Assembly: GCA_961205875.1 (NCBI GenBank)
Contig: OY540813.1
Coordinates: forward strand, 4,559,001-4,623,000
Length of the DNA: 64,000 nucleotides
Source of the DNA: Sialis fuliginosa
Lineage: Eukaryota; Arthropoda; Insecta; Megaloptera; Sialidae
Direction of reading: 5' to 3'
A program made the translations under genes and the position numbers. This document shows, piece after piece, positions 22,316-33,499 of the stretch. A model generated the notes under the pieces. It searched no databases and was not told the origin of the DNA. It worked only from the letters and a program-made list of their open reading frames with translations. How positions within the stretch are numbered: the first letter of the stretch is position 1; every line of letters begins with the position of its first letter.

Positions 22316-23125
22316 ATGATGCATACAAAATTTTTGTGGTGAGCACAGCAGTTTATTTTTTACTCTTATAGTGATTTTTCGACTAGGTCACTAGATTATT
22401 TTATCAATATTTATCTATAGATGTGAAATAGTAACAAAATTTCCAAGTGACCCAATTTTGATTTAAAACACCCTATAACACATATACTGTTCGCGCTTAT
22501 GGACTCGCCAAGTTGACAGTAATGATGTGAGGACACAAGAATGGGGAGAGGATCCGCTATGAGGCACTAATGAGTGTAGAGGGACCTTGGCAAGAAAATG
22601 ACGACAAGAGATTTCCAAACTAAACACTAATTTATGCAAACTTTTTCATCTCTCGACCATCCTGTTATTTAATTAAGGTTTTCTTTTTATCAACTTTAGA
22701 ACCAATTAAAAATTCACTCGCATGTTTTTTATTACAAATGTTCAAGATTTTATTTTAATATTTATGAAATAAAAAATTATATGACTATCATAATGTTGAT
22801 TTTATTGTATTTTTGGTACATGTTAATAAGTATATAATCTTGTGGTTTGAAGTTTATTATAGTAATCAAGTTTTCGAAAGTATTTATACTTGGTATATAT
22901 AGTGTCTAATTATATCTCTATATGTTTCGTAACTTTCTTTACATATTTTAATAAATGGTTTTGTTTGAATAACTTTTAATAGAAATTTTGTATTAATAAA
23001 TTTAGTTTAACAAGAAACATTTCATGCTTCTGTATTTGTACTTTTTACTTTCTTATACATATAGTATAAGTAAGTATTGTAAACACGATTTTTTTCGAAT
23101 TTCGGATTTTGATGGATTTATCCAT
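22316..23125. other. Spacer with one GC-richer unique patch
   Basis: 22490-22625 ('gacacaagaatggggagagg', 'gtgtagagggaccttggc') is unlike its surroundings and not repeated here. No frame with coding character. Confidence 0.45.
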
Positions 23126-23425
23126 TTTACCTTCCCTGAATCCATTTTGACTATTTTCGCCATGATGTCTGTGTGTCTGTCTCGTAGAAGGGTGAAATTT
23201 TATATTTAAGATTAGTTTTTGTCTGGGAAGATAACCTCCTATTTTTTAAAACGATCTTTCAACCGGATACGGATGATTACTGACGTAGATTTTTTAATTT
23301 TTCGAATAACTTTGAAACAGTGCGAATTAGAGAAAAATTTATATTCTATTCATTGTTTCGAAGAAACAAATTTTGAAGAAAAATTTTTTAATTATAATTC
23401 AAATGGTTCATAACAGAGAAGAAAT
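23126..23425 (+). repeat. Family G repeat, copy 1
   Basis: 'accggatacggatgattact', 'gacgtagattttttaattt', 'ttcgaataactttgaaac' and 'gtgcgaattagagaaaaa' correspond to 48420-48520. No coding capacity. Confidence 0.6.
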
Positions 23426-23429
23426 ATCT

Positions 23430-23545
23430 GTCATGGGACTTTCTTATACGTATTACAGAGATTGAACAGTGTGCGTGTTTACCATAGGTACCATGAGACT
23501 TTCTTATACGTAATACTGAGAGTGAACAGTGTGGGCGATTTTAAA
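23430..23545. repeat. Tandem duplication, ~60-bp unit (family W)
   Basis: 'actttcttatacgta' and 'gaacagtgtg' occur at 23440 and 23499 with the spacer 'ttaccatagg'. A single inverted relative is at 63797-63830 ('acgtataagaaagtcctatg'). Confidence 0.82.
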
Positions 23546-24228
23546 TAATTATTTATGGCAGATATTTTATAAATAGGTATCCAAAAATATCAAATAATAA
23601 TACAAAATCTTATCCTCAACCGATTAAAAATTAACAGTTAAGAATACAAAAGTTCGGTACAGATCAGTCAAACTAGTTTTTTTTAGAGGGAGGGGGTCGA
23701 TTCGGGTTTGGATTCAGATTTAGGTCCTTAGGTAAAGTAATAAAAAAGTTATCAACCAAAGTTCTTTTACAAATCAGAATATTTCGAAATATAAATAAGT
23801 CCAGTGTACAATTGCAAATGAGTTTTTATTTATTTATTTTATTTAATAAAAATATGTAAATTTACATGCGCTATTCAACGGCACGTATAAAAGCTATTAA
23901 AAACAAAAAATCTTACATAAGTAAACACACTATTATGTTTAGTGATTGATGATTCGTGATAAGAGTTGAATTCTTTTTTAACAAAAATACAGCGTGCGAT
24001 GTTGAATGTTTATTTTTCTTTACCACCCCCTGTTTTAATTGAATTTTTAGATTTTTTTGACGTTTCAGCAGATGAACGGATTAGAAAATTTGTATGTATA
24101 CATTTTTTTGTGTTTTTACATGACTTTATCACAGACTCATTGTTTATTATTATAATTTTGTTTTAGTGATGTTATTATTTTAGAAAATAATTTATCTATT
24201 TTAACCTGTTTATATGAATAAGTAAAAT

Positions 24229-24480
24229 ATAGCTTACACTATTATCTTTAAGAGTATCACGCACTTATAGACCCTCGCGACCTCCTTCCCTTTTAAAAAC
24301 AAATTAAAACTCATAAACTAACAAAGAAGTAAATTGAATAGTTAATATCTCAGCTTAGCGCAATCCTACACACTCAATTTTTTTTAAATGTAGCTTACAC
24401 TATTATCTTTAAGAGGATCACGCACTTAAAGACCCTCGCGACCTCCTTTCCTTTTTTAAAACAAATTAAAACTCATAATC
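24229..24480. repeat. Tandem duplication, ~161-bp period (family P)
   Basis: 'tagcttacactattatcttt', 'gatcacgcactta'-type and 'agaccctcgcgacctcctt' occur at 24230 and again at 24391. A diverged third member is at 52715-52855 ('tagcttacacctttatcttt', 'ttggcgcaatccc'), and a weak one at 21158-21200. Confidence 0.88.
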
Positions 24481-24792
24481 ATTTTTATCTAAAACATTTT
24501 TTTCTTATTTCAAAAATAATTCGAAAAACACGTACAACATATAAAACTAAGACATAATTACGAAATGGAAGTTACCTCTGTACCTGTCAAGGCAGGATTC
24601 GACAAACAGTATGGCAGAGTTGATTAGGATTAAGGTATTGGATGTTACATACTAGAATTACGTTTTCTTATTAATTATATATTTAAATAAAAATTAATGT
24701 ATAGGTAATATAAAATACCTCATGAATTGTTTTATACATAACTTTTAATTTATTGATTTTCGAGCATGAATGTGGCCAGATTTACGATCTTT

Positions 24793-24815
24793 AAAAACAA
24801 CAACAACAACAACAC
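24793..24815. repeat. AAC trinucleotide microsatellite
   Basis: Six or seven AAC units within a non-repetitive A-rich stretch. Confidence 0.85.
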
Positions 24816-25119
24816 AGATTCACTGCGGAAACGCACATACAATTTTTTAATTAAAAATTAAACCGCACGAAAACACGCCAAACACTGAGCCTACAATACC
24901 GTAACAAATTTTCATAAAATTCGTTGACAATCTTCACAAAAAGCGTACAGAGAATCTAATCCGGTTTCAATACGACAATAAAAAAGCAATAAAAATATAC
25001 AGTCAATAGGCTTTTAGCAGGTATTGTGTTCTCAAAATCTCTACATTGCGTTCACAGAAAATACTTTGGGAAGGTAATCTAATAGCCGATGCTCGTCCGA
25101 CATTATTTTGATCGAAACT

Positions 25120-25460
25120 CCATTATATTCTTTCGATTATCTTTACTCTCCTCTATCACCCTCTGTCTAACCTAACCTCCCTTAAGTAGTTTCACACGAT
25201 CACATTTTACATCCATCACTATCAAATTCGTGTTTATAATATACATATTGTTGTATAAAAAATAAAAAGTACAGACTGTGCCAGAAAAAATACCATTATA
25301 TTCTTTCGATTATCTTTACTTTCCTCTATCACCCTCTGCCTAACCTAACCTCCCTTAAGTAGTTTCACACGATCACATTTTACATCCATCATGATCAAAT
25401 TCGTGTATATAATTTACATATTGCTGTATAAAAAGTACAGAGTGTGCCAGAAAAAATACC
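25120..25460. repeat. Tandem duplication, ~173-bp unit
   Basis: Units begin CCATTATATTCTTTCGATTA at 25120 and 25293. They share 'cctaacctcccttaagtagt', 'ttcacacgatcacatttt' and 'ctgtgccagaaaaaatacc', with a small indel near the end. The minus-strand 64-codon frame in unit 2 is incidental. Confidence 0.92.
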
Positions 25461-26300
25461 ATAGTATGAAGACATATTTGAAAATATAGTAACAAATACA
25501 TTTTTATTACATGGTCTTTTAAAACTGTGACGAATTTTAACTGGGCCGCCCCCCAAATGAGCTCCAAATAATTATAAAAATGTGGAAAAAGTTTGCATCT
25601 TAAACTCTTTCTAAAAATCTAGAATACTCATGTATGCATTCCTGGTACTCATATTCCATATCTATAGATGGATAAATAAAACTTATGGTTCAACGTTGAC
25701 AGCTATATGGGTCATTGGGTCATTCCAATCAGTTCTTACATAACATAGATCGCGAAAGTTTTAGACAATAAATATATTTCAAATGTCTGCAGAAAACTTG
25801 TAATAAAAATATGTGTATCTTAATATTATTATGTGAAATGGCTCTTTTACCTTTCCCTTTCTCTCGTTAACCCCCTCCCCCTCAACGTTGTGTTTGGGAA
25901 CGGCTAATCGTTGCGCGGGGTTGCAGCAAAACGAAGATAAATTGATTCATACGACAGTTGTGTGGAGGAGAAATTTATATACATACAAACAAAAGTTTCG
26001 TTATAATAATTTTGATTTGTTTGCTTTGATATATTACTCCACTTCAAAGTTATATAAGGCTTTTCAAATAAATAAATGTGAAGAGGTATTATTTTTGTAT
26101 ATATTTTCTTTCTAATTAATTATTTTCAAGAGGGCCTTTTAAGAAATCGTTAAAACAGTTATTACACAATTAAAAACGTTTATTTTTTAAAGAAGCATTA
26201 TTCTTTAGAGTCATATTAATTAATTAGAGAATTGTGAAATGATATTGTGGGAGGGGGGGTATAGAGCAACAAGTAGCAAAAAAACCGAAATGGCACCTGA

Positions 26301-27001
26301 AGGGGACAGACCTAGTTGGGACTTCTAAAAAAAGCTCTTTTTAGGATTTTTTTGGCCACGCATTAAAATAATTAATAACAAATGTTTTTCCACATGAAAG
26401 ATATGTATTTACAGAAAACATTGTAATTTTTTTATGGCAAAGTATTAAAAAATAAGTGGGATACAGCAATTTTGGGAGGGGTAAAAAAAAAGTGTTTTGC
26501 CGTGATCACTAGATCATCTGAAATAAAAAAACAAACAAAAGGAATCATAGCTAATGACATAATGCTCCGGATGAACAAAGGGATTTGAAAATTTTGAATT
26601 TTCACAAAATGGCGGATATTGAAAGTCAAAGTTCTTTATTCGACTAAAATTTCACTCGCATTTTCGGGTATAAAAAAATAATAATCGTCCAAAAAAAATA
26701 TCCTTCGTTCATCCGGAGGACAATAATGTATAGTATAAGCGAAAACAATTTCAAACCGATCGGCAAAGCAGTTCTCAAGTTACAGTGATCACCGACTTCG
26801 AAAAAATGGTTTCGAGAAAAACGCGTTTAAAGTTTTGAGTACGATTTGCATGCAGATAAAAAATGTATTTTGGAACTTACACTGAATCGTCTATGGACAG
26901 GATATTTGTCTGAAATTTTCAGAGAATACTTTTGAAATATTCTACTTTGAGAAAATACAAAAAAATGGATTTTTTCAAAATTCAAACTGGGTCTGCCCCC
27001 T
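26301..27001 (+). mobile_element. ~700-bp non-autonomous DNA element with GGGGCAGACC ends
   Basis: The left end AGGGGACAGACCTAGTTGGG is an imperfect inverted copy of the right end AACTGGGTCTGCCCCCTT. The right end runs into TTAA; the left flank reads TGAA, so a TTAA duplication is possible but decayed. An internal inverted pair, CTCCGGATGAACAAAGG near 26564 and CCTTCGTTCATCCGGAGG near 26702, forms a second stem. No transposase frame is present. Superfamily is unresolved: piggyBac-like from TTAA, although the GGG-first ends are not typical of it. Confidence 0.65.
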
Positions 27002-27004
27002 TAA

Positions 27005-27175
27005 ATATTATTGCCAAAATCGTCATTTTTGCACTTTTAGGTAAGGTTATCTCAAAATCCTGACGTAATGGGGTAATCTGGGTAACGAATTCGGTTTTAG
27101 CACACCAAAAACCTTCACTTATTGAAGTAGAGTCAACAGAACAAAAGAATATTGTTATCGGCCTGTGCATTTATA
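27005..27175 (+). repeat. Dispersed repeat family L, copy 1
   Basis: This is the partner of 38665-38855, including the 'cttattgaagtagag' stretch and the 'atcggcctgtg' end. It lies directly after the inverted-repeat element at 26301-27001. In the second copy the long palindrome lies upstream instead, so the two neighbours are independent insertions or L is a preferred target. Confidence 0.75.
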
Positions 27176-27597
27176 TACGAAAAATTCGAGTGACCGCATT
27201 AAAATTCATAGATTAAAATTTAAAATTGAGCAAAACACATTGAAACAACAGCTATAAATGTAACAATAATGGTTACATATAATTTAAATATTCTAGTGAT
27301 TTATAAACACATGTAGCACTAAAAACAGTGAATCATTTCGTATGACAAGCATTTTAGGGTGTTTGTTGGGTATGGGACGAACACTGTTACAGAATAATCT
27401 ACAGAAATATGGACCGTTAGAGATGCTGCAATGTGAGAGTTATAAATCAACTCACGGTGTATAAATCTTGATTCTCAAGTAAATTTAATATCAAATTATA
27501 TTAACATAATAGGTACAAAACGAAATATATATTTTCTACTTTTTCCAACGGGTTATGTCGAAAAATTATAATATTAGTATTTTTGGTTCTAATTAAA

Positions 27598-27965
27598 TGA
27601 AAAGTATTGTGATACCGTCGAAAAATGGTGTTCGAGATAATGACAGATTCTGATTGTACTAACATCAAAACGTAAAGAAAAGTTGTTTTCCGCATGTGTG
27701 TCTGGATGTAGAATTTTTATTCGTTCACGATAACTACTGTAAAAATGCATCGATTTGAATTATTTTTGGAGAAAATGTTTGTCTCAGTGAGTACTCCAGA
27801 GCTATTGATTTTGGTACTAATCGGATTAGGGGTTTTGGAAATATTCGAAATATTGTAACTGTTATCGTCTAAAAAGTGGATGATGCGAGTATTATCTCAT
27901 TAATTTTGATAAGTTGATAATTGATAAGTCAATTGAACCTAAGGGACATTTATTTTTTGTACATA
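27598..27965 (+). repeat. Family F, central fragment
   Basis: Begins near 'gtgataccgtcgaaaaatgg' and ends near 'cctaagggacatttat'. It lacks the 3' part of the family. The 64-codon minus-strand frame here is incidental. Confidence 0.82.
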
Positions 27966-28040
27966 TCGGTTTCTTAAAGTGTAGGTATCAAACTATCTCT
28001 ATACCAATTTATTAATCTATTTTTACTGTACTAATTATAC

Positions 28041-28135
28041 ATTTGAATATATCCCCTATGTGACGTAATTCCCGCGCAAACGCTGATTGGTCAAGAAGCT
28101 ACTGAGACTACCTTATGTCTTTATATACCTTGGAT
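28041..28135 (+). repeat. Promoter-like repeat cassette J, copy 1
   Basis: Order: 'tttgaatatatcccc', TGACGTAA (CRE-like), 'cccgcgcaaacg' (E2F-like), GATTGGTC (inverted CCAAT), 'gagactacctta' and TTTATATACC (TATA-like). The same order is seen at 31409-31500. Dispersed, no frame. Confidence 0.8.
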
Positions 28136-28620
28136 ATATTTGTTTTGCGTCTATGGATCTCATTAGAAAACATTTATTATACAACAAGGTTAGTAAAGTA
28201 ATAGGGTAAAGTGGCGGGGAGTGGCTTGAGGAAGAGAACGCGTCATCGTGAGGAACTCTTTGACATTATAAATGGCTGTCAAACTATATTTACTCTTTAT
28301 TTTAGTTAAGCTGATTTATTGTAAGTTGTTTTTAAATATTTTCATTTGATATTGATAGTGTACTGAGTTTTAAATGTAAATTTTTATTATTTTATTATTA
28401 TAAATTATAGTTTTAAACAAGTGTTTTTTATGTGTAACCAAGAAATGTATTTTCTTTAAGCATTGATTTCTGACATCATTTTAAAGTTTTTATGAAGAAA
28501 TATTATATGTAATAATTTGTGCTTCTGTAATAAACAATAATATTTACTTTTTTTAAATACAAATATCCAAAAATTCGAAATAATTTGAAAAAAACTTAAT
28601 ATATGAAACAACGTTTAAAG

Positions 28621-28705
28621 GTTCCTCAGGGTGACGTCATCACACGCAGCCGCTGATTGGTCAAAAAGTTATGAGGCAACCTATACATATACTAACCTTG
28701 ATTAT
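28621..28705 (+). repeat. Promoter-like repeat cassette J, diverged copy
   Basis: 'gttcctcagggtgacgtcat', 'gcagccgctgattggtc', then 'gaggcaacc' and 'tatacatatact' in place of the TATA-like motif. It lies about 580 bp after copy 1. Confidence 0.68.
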
Positions 28706-29377
28706 ACAACAGATCTAGATCCAACAACAATAAGTAATAATAATATCCAACGACAGACCACTTTTCCAAACAGCTGTTAAAATGCTAGATTGCGACCACT
28801 GTCCACATCAGATATAACGACAAAAACCATTCCTAGTTGCAGAAACATACACGGTATAAAATAAAAACTTGCACATTATAAAATTTACACAAAAATGTAA
28901 TTTGACACAACCGTGAAAGAAATCTCTCAGTGGAGGCAATTCACGTCTTTGTAAACGGCAGCAAGATTAAAGGACGAATCATATCGTGCGGTCCGTCCGT
29001 GTCTCATTATTCTGAAGAGTGGCCCAACTTCTGTTTCCTGTCGACATAAATTTCATGTAAAATCAGAAATATGTCACAAACATAGATCGTCAGAAATGAA
29101 AAATACTCACTCTATGATCATGTTTTATGTAATTTATTTTTAGTAAATAACTCTATCTTTTATATTTCATGTGTAAGAATATCTTTTAAAAATGTTTTGG
29201 AACATACAAGATGCGATTTTTTCTTATCGCATTCATTCGAAATTGAGTCGTTAACCTCATATGTTGTAGTTCTTAGATTAATGACAATTTGCTATTTAAA
29301 TACATTAATGTTTCAACCGACAGAAATATCATTTTTGAGTTAAATACAGATTCTTTAAAATAAAGTTTAAAATATTT
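28706..29377. other. Mostly unique spacer
   Basis: 28900-29045 is GC-richer ('aatcatatcgtgcggtccgt', 'gaagagtggcccaacttctg') and not repeated here. No exon recognised. Confidence 0.45.
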
Positions 29378-30525
29378 TGGTTCCTCGCAAATGTTCTCCG
29401 ATTAAAAATTTTTAACTTGATATTTCCGTTTCAAGTCAAGACAAACACTTTGCGTTTCATGTTTGTTTGTGGTCTGTATGTTTACAAAAAAGATTCTATA
29501 CAATTTTTACGTTACATGTGTCGTTTTTGAGATATCTTGAAAGAATATGTTTTGGGATATCACCCCTCCTCCTTACACACGATTCCGATGATTTTGAAAT
29601 TGGACTGTCCTCAAGCCACACCCAACCATTCAACCAAGTTTCATTAATATCGGTTCAGTGGTTCATGAATTATGCGTTTAACAAGGATTCACTCGACAGA
29701 CATACAGACAACGGAAATATCAAGTTAAAATTTTGATATATATTGGAATACATATTTTTTCTCATTTAAAATGATCTTCTCGTATCTTCGATATGACGAG
29801 GGAGCAATTAATTCATGAAGAAAATCGATCAAGAACAATTTCAGAAAAAACTACCCTTATTAACAAATCCGTCACCCCTCCTTCTAACACACGATTTTGA
29901 TGATTTTGAAATAGTATCAGATCCAACCAACCAAAAAGTTTCATTAATATCGGTTCAGTAGTTCATGAGTTATGCGTTTAACAAGGATTCACTCGATAGA
30001 CACACAGAAAGATTAAGTTAAAAGTTTGATATTGGAAAACAATTTTTCTCATTTAAAATGATCTTCTCGTATCTTCGATATGACGAGGAGACAATTAAAC
30101 AGGGCTTCGAACCGGAACTATACCGAAAACCGGAAAAACGTTATTTTTTGCCGGAACGAAAACCGGAACACAACCGAAATAAAAATATCGGTTTTTACGG
30201 TTCAGTACATGTTAAAATACGCGCGTTAACATGATCTTATTTCCCACTTAAATTGTCGTTTGGACTATCATAAAAGTACCATAAAATGTTCTAAATTATC
30301 GTAGAACATTTTTTTTAATACCTACAAATAATTTTTTTTAATTAATCACTCGGAGCAGAACCAAAAACTGGAAAAACCGTTATTTTTTTTCGACGAAATA
30401 TATTTTTTTACTCGAACCGGAACGAAAACCGAAACGAAGAAAATAACGGTTCGAAGCCCTGCAATTAATTGATGAAGAAAATCCATCAAGAAAAATTTCT
30501 GAAATTATTAACAAATCCGTTCCTG
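29378..30525 (+). repeat. Tandem family A array, two units, with hAT insertion
   Basis: A short inverted A piece (29378-29470) is followed by two direct units starting near 29562 and 29870, about 308 bp apart. Both have 'acacgatt', 'ttcattaatatcggttcagt', 'atgcgtttaacaaggattca', 'ttctcgtatcttcgatatga' and 'caattaattgatgaagaaaa'-type ends. The second unit is split at 30099/30462 by the hAT-like element. The 89-codon frame at 29467 is not a gene. Confidence 0.88.
30100..30461 (+). mobile_element. hAT-like MITE, family H copy 1
   Basis: Ends are CAGGGCTTCGAACCGG and, inverted, CAGGGCTTCGAACCGTTA. Flanking 8-mers CAATTAAA (30092-30099) and CAATTAAT (30462-30469) match 7 of 8, the hAT target-duplication size. 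Inside are repeated subterminal motifs of the type AAAACCGGAA. It has no transposase. It sits in the second unit of a tandem family A array, and the first unit keeps the uninterrupted target at about 29807, which confirms the insertion. Confidence 0.9.
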
Positions 30526-30639
30526 GTAAAGCATAAAATTACCATTTTAAAATGAACGATAAAATATGTGGAAATAATATGTAAAAATACAACAACAGAT
30601 CATAAAACAAAACCTCGCTTTTCAAGTTAATCCAAGTGA

Positions 30640-30950
30640 CGAAAACCGTACAGACATTTTAAACGTACGCGTTCTAAATTTGGCAAGATTCTTTCACAAT
30701 TACTGCGCGTTCGAGTGTAATATTTCAATGATTGTGCACAGAGCGTACCGTGAAAAGCTTTATGCCCTCTCTCTCTTGTTTTCACCACACTATTCTATCG
30801 CTCTGTCTCTGTCTGTCGGTTCCACACACACACTCATATTAGCACGCTTTTTAAAATCATTACAAGCGAAGAAGAGCAAAATGAGTTTATCTCGTCCTAA
30901 AAAATAGCAATATATCATCATTGTTTCTGAACCTAGTGCCATAGACTGTG
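30640..30950 (+). promoter_or_regulatory. Unique CpG- and CT-richer island, possible promoter or leader exon
   Basis: This stretch stands out from the repeats on both sides. It has 'acgtacgcgttc', 'actgcgcgttcgagtg' and CT/GT-rich tracts at 30765-30830, and a donor-like ACT|GTGAGT at 30945-30953. The 75-codon frame in it is not protein-like, and a tiny frame starting at 30881 is not convincing. It could be a 5' leader exon of the gene whose signal-peptide exon is at 39131, 8 kb away. Confidence 0.22.
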
Positions 30951-31136
30951 AGTTGGCCGTAGATAATGAATTAAGTGTGTTGGCAACGTTTTTACACAGA
31001 TTTTATTTTCTCTATATTGTCTTTTTATAGAGTTTTAACCTAGTTTTATTTTTAAAGAAGGTTCGTAAATTATAATTCCATGACCATCTTTTAACATTAA
31101 AACATTATAAATTATTTATCTTATAAAATAAATTTT

Positions 31137-31262
31137 GCTTCCTCGCAATATCGAAGATAGAGAAGCTTTGTGATCGTTTTAGAATGAGACAAAAAAATGT
31201 TCTCAGATTTCAAAATTTTAAATTGATCTTTCCTTTTCAGGTCAAGACAAACAAACACATAA
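31137..31262 (-). repeat. Family A fragment, inverted
   Basis: 'cttcctcgcaatatcgaaga', 'gaagctttgtgatcgtttta', 'aattgatctttccttttcag' and 'gtcaagacaaacaaacac'. Opposed 63- and 66-codon frames overlap it and are incidental. Confidence 0.82.
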
Positions 31263-31408
31263 CGTATTGCCAACTTAAGAATAGTAAAAATTATGCTTCC
31301 CTTATAGACCAAATTGTCTGTGACAGCTTTTTTTATAATTTTGCAATGTTGAATTTGTACTTCTTTGATTGTATGTGTAATTGATATTCTATTTAAAAAC
31401 TTATATCA

Positions 31409-31500
31409 TTTGAATAGATCCCCCAGGTGACGTCAATTCTCGCGCCAACGCTGATTGGTCAAGGAGCTGATGAGACTACCTTGTCTTTATATACCTTGAC
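31409..31500 (+). repeat. Promoter-like repeat cassette J, copy 2
   Basis: 'tttgaatagatccccc', TGACGTCA, 'ttctcgcgccaacg', GATTGGTC, 'gagactaccttg' and TTTATATACC. This is the best-preserved copy, with a perfect CRE palindrome and an E2F-like core. Confidence 0.82.
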
Positions 31501-32284
31501 ACTTACCTATCTATACAACCGGTTATTTTATGTTCCTAGTGATTTTTTTTTCAAATCGCTGGGGATATAATAGACAAGTACCCAAATATAAAAATTGGCG
31601 TAATAGTTCCCAACTAAATTAGTAAAACTTTTAGCAATAAATAAAAATTAAAAACCGCTTCGTGCTTCTACTATTTTTTATACAAAATAATTTAAAATTA
31701 TAAAATCACAGAATAAAAAATAAAGAACCAAATTATAGTAAAACAAATTTGCTAAAAATAACAAACAACCTCACAAACCTTTGAGATTTTTCTGTGAAGT
31801 TGGTAAGCCTGCAAAATTTGTTTATAAATCCGGATATTAAAATATTACGCCAACATCATTTTATCTGCTGTATTTCCGGAAACAATCTTATCTTTTTCCC
31901 TGCATATATTATATTATCTACCCCTTATTCGCAAATGAAAAAAATTTACATAATTATCCATCTTAATTTAAAAGTGTCGAGACTAATTACTTTTGAAATT
32001 ATTTTAATTATCATCCATCATTGTTACTGTTCGTTTATTTATAATAAAAGTTCCTATAACTCTATCTCACTTTCCCGTAAAATGTGAAAAATCAAGTAAA
32101 TTATTAAAGTATATAACCTCCTTTTGTGAACTTATTAATTAAGTTAAAAAAAACTACTTGGTTTTAATTTTTACAAGAGATTTTTTTTGTAACAGTTAAT
32201 TATGAAAATATATACGTGATATTTGTAGACAAGTAATGTTAATGTCATACCTACAGAGAAAATCGGAAAAAAATGGGTGTGTGA
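31501..32284. other. A+T-rich spacer
   Basis: A 97-codon frame at 31794 starts with a leader-like phrase but is very rich in I, S and Y, as expected from A+T-rich chance sequence. No repeat match. Confidence 0.45.
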
Positions 32285-32460
32285 CATTTGTTAGGTTAGG
32301 CTAGTGATATCTATCGTGTAACTGCGAAACTAAAAACCTGTTTTATCGACTATCATACAGAAATCTGTATTATCTATCTGTATTATTTACCTAACCTAAC
32401 TTCATGGTATTGTTTTCACTAACCTAAATTCCACGCGAACGAAGTCGCGGGTAACAACTA
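32285..32460 (-). repeat. Family D-like repeat, inverted fragment
   Basis: Matches the left half of 60984-61265 in reverse: 'cctaaattccacgcgaacga' and 'agtcgcgggtaac' at the right, and 'catacagaaatctgtatt' inside. Truncated at the left. Confidence 0.75.
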
Positions 32461-32617
32461 TTGTAATAATAAATACAAAATAAATTTTGATACCACCTTT
32501 TTGTTCATAAGTCGAAATTAAATTAACACAATGGAATAAAACGGGGCACTAATACGTAAGGTTCAACTCGCACTTGACATATTGCTACTGAAGTTATTTA
32601 ATGTTTTTGTATATGAG

Positions 32618-32722
32618 GAGGTGAGTTCCAAAATTCGTTCGTTCCATTTTAAAAAATAATTGAGATGCAGTGGCTTTTGATTATTTTTTAAAATGAAACA
32701 AACTAGTTTTGGAACTCACCTC
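32618..32722. mobile_element. Short hairpin MITE
   Basis: Arms 32618-32660 and 32680-32722 are about 43 bp each and about 80% or more complementary, starting GAGGTGAGTTCCAAAA. Paired positions add to 65340. The loop is 19 nt. No clear target duplication. Confidence 0.85.
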
Positions 32723-33189
32723 TTAGTATGAAATTTATGATTTTTTCATTTTACGAAACAAATAGCAGTTTATAAAATGCATCAATTTTCTGCAAATAAT
32801 AATCAGATAAAAATTTAATTTTCTTTTAAATCAAACCGTCAGTCATAGTAAATTACATTCAGTATCACAATATGTTTTAAAACGAACAGTTTTAGTTACT
32901 ACGGGTACATGAATAGACTCAATATTAAAAAAAACACGATACTGATATTGAAAAATGTAACGTTATTTCTGATATTTTTCAATTTATTGTTATGAAACTG
33001 CCATTCGAAATCAAGTTAACGGAAAATTGTATTAGTTGTACGGAGACAATTCCTGCTCTTTAAAAAGGCGTACCTACAATTTCTATAAAATACGTTTAAA
33101 GTACATAAGTATGTATTATATTATAAAAAAATACTCGATGCGACTCATAAGTATTTTATGAAAATATATATCGGTTTAACAAATTTTAT

Positions 33190-33467
33190 TTTTATATTTT
33201 TTACTTCCTCGCATTATCGAAGATACGAGAAGCTTTGTAATCGTTTTAAAATGAGACAAAACAAGCTTCGGGTGGGGTGAGACCCTTTAGGTCCACACAA
33301 TCAACTTCTCAACACGGTATGATTATAATTTTATATTTTTTACTTCCTCGCATTATCGAAGATACGAGAAGCTTTGTAATCGTTTTAAAATGAGACAAAA
33401 CAAGCTTGGGGTGGGGTGAGACCCTTTAGGTCCACACAATAAACTTCCCAACACGGTATGATTATAA
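33190..33467. repeat. Tandem duplication, 139-bp unit containing family A end
   Basis: Units 33190-33328 and 33329-33467 differ at only about 4 positions (for example gcttcggg versus gcttgggg). Each holds the inverted family A end ('cttcctcgcattatcgaaga') plus 'gtgagaccctttaggtccac'. The high identity marks a recent local duplication. Confidence 0.93.
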
Positions 33468-33499
33468 ATAATTGAATACTTTATTGTTTCCGTATAGTT

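Noticed and set aside
28310..28330. Tiny exon candidate (TTTTAG, 15 nt, GTAAGT)
   Set aside because: The acceptor and donor motifs are plausible, but a 15-nt exon without other support is likely chance.
29467..29736. 89-codon + frame
   Set aside because: Lies within the tandem family A repeat, and other copies of the family do not keep the frame.
31794..32087. 97-codon frame with a leader-like start
   Set aside because: The hydrophobic phrases are scattered through the whole frame, as expected from A+T-rich codons. No splice site, no repeat or protein resemblance.
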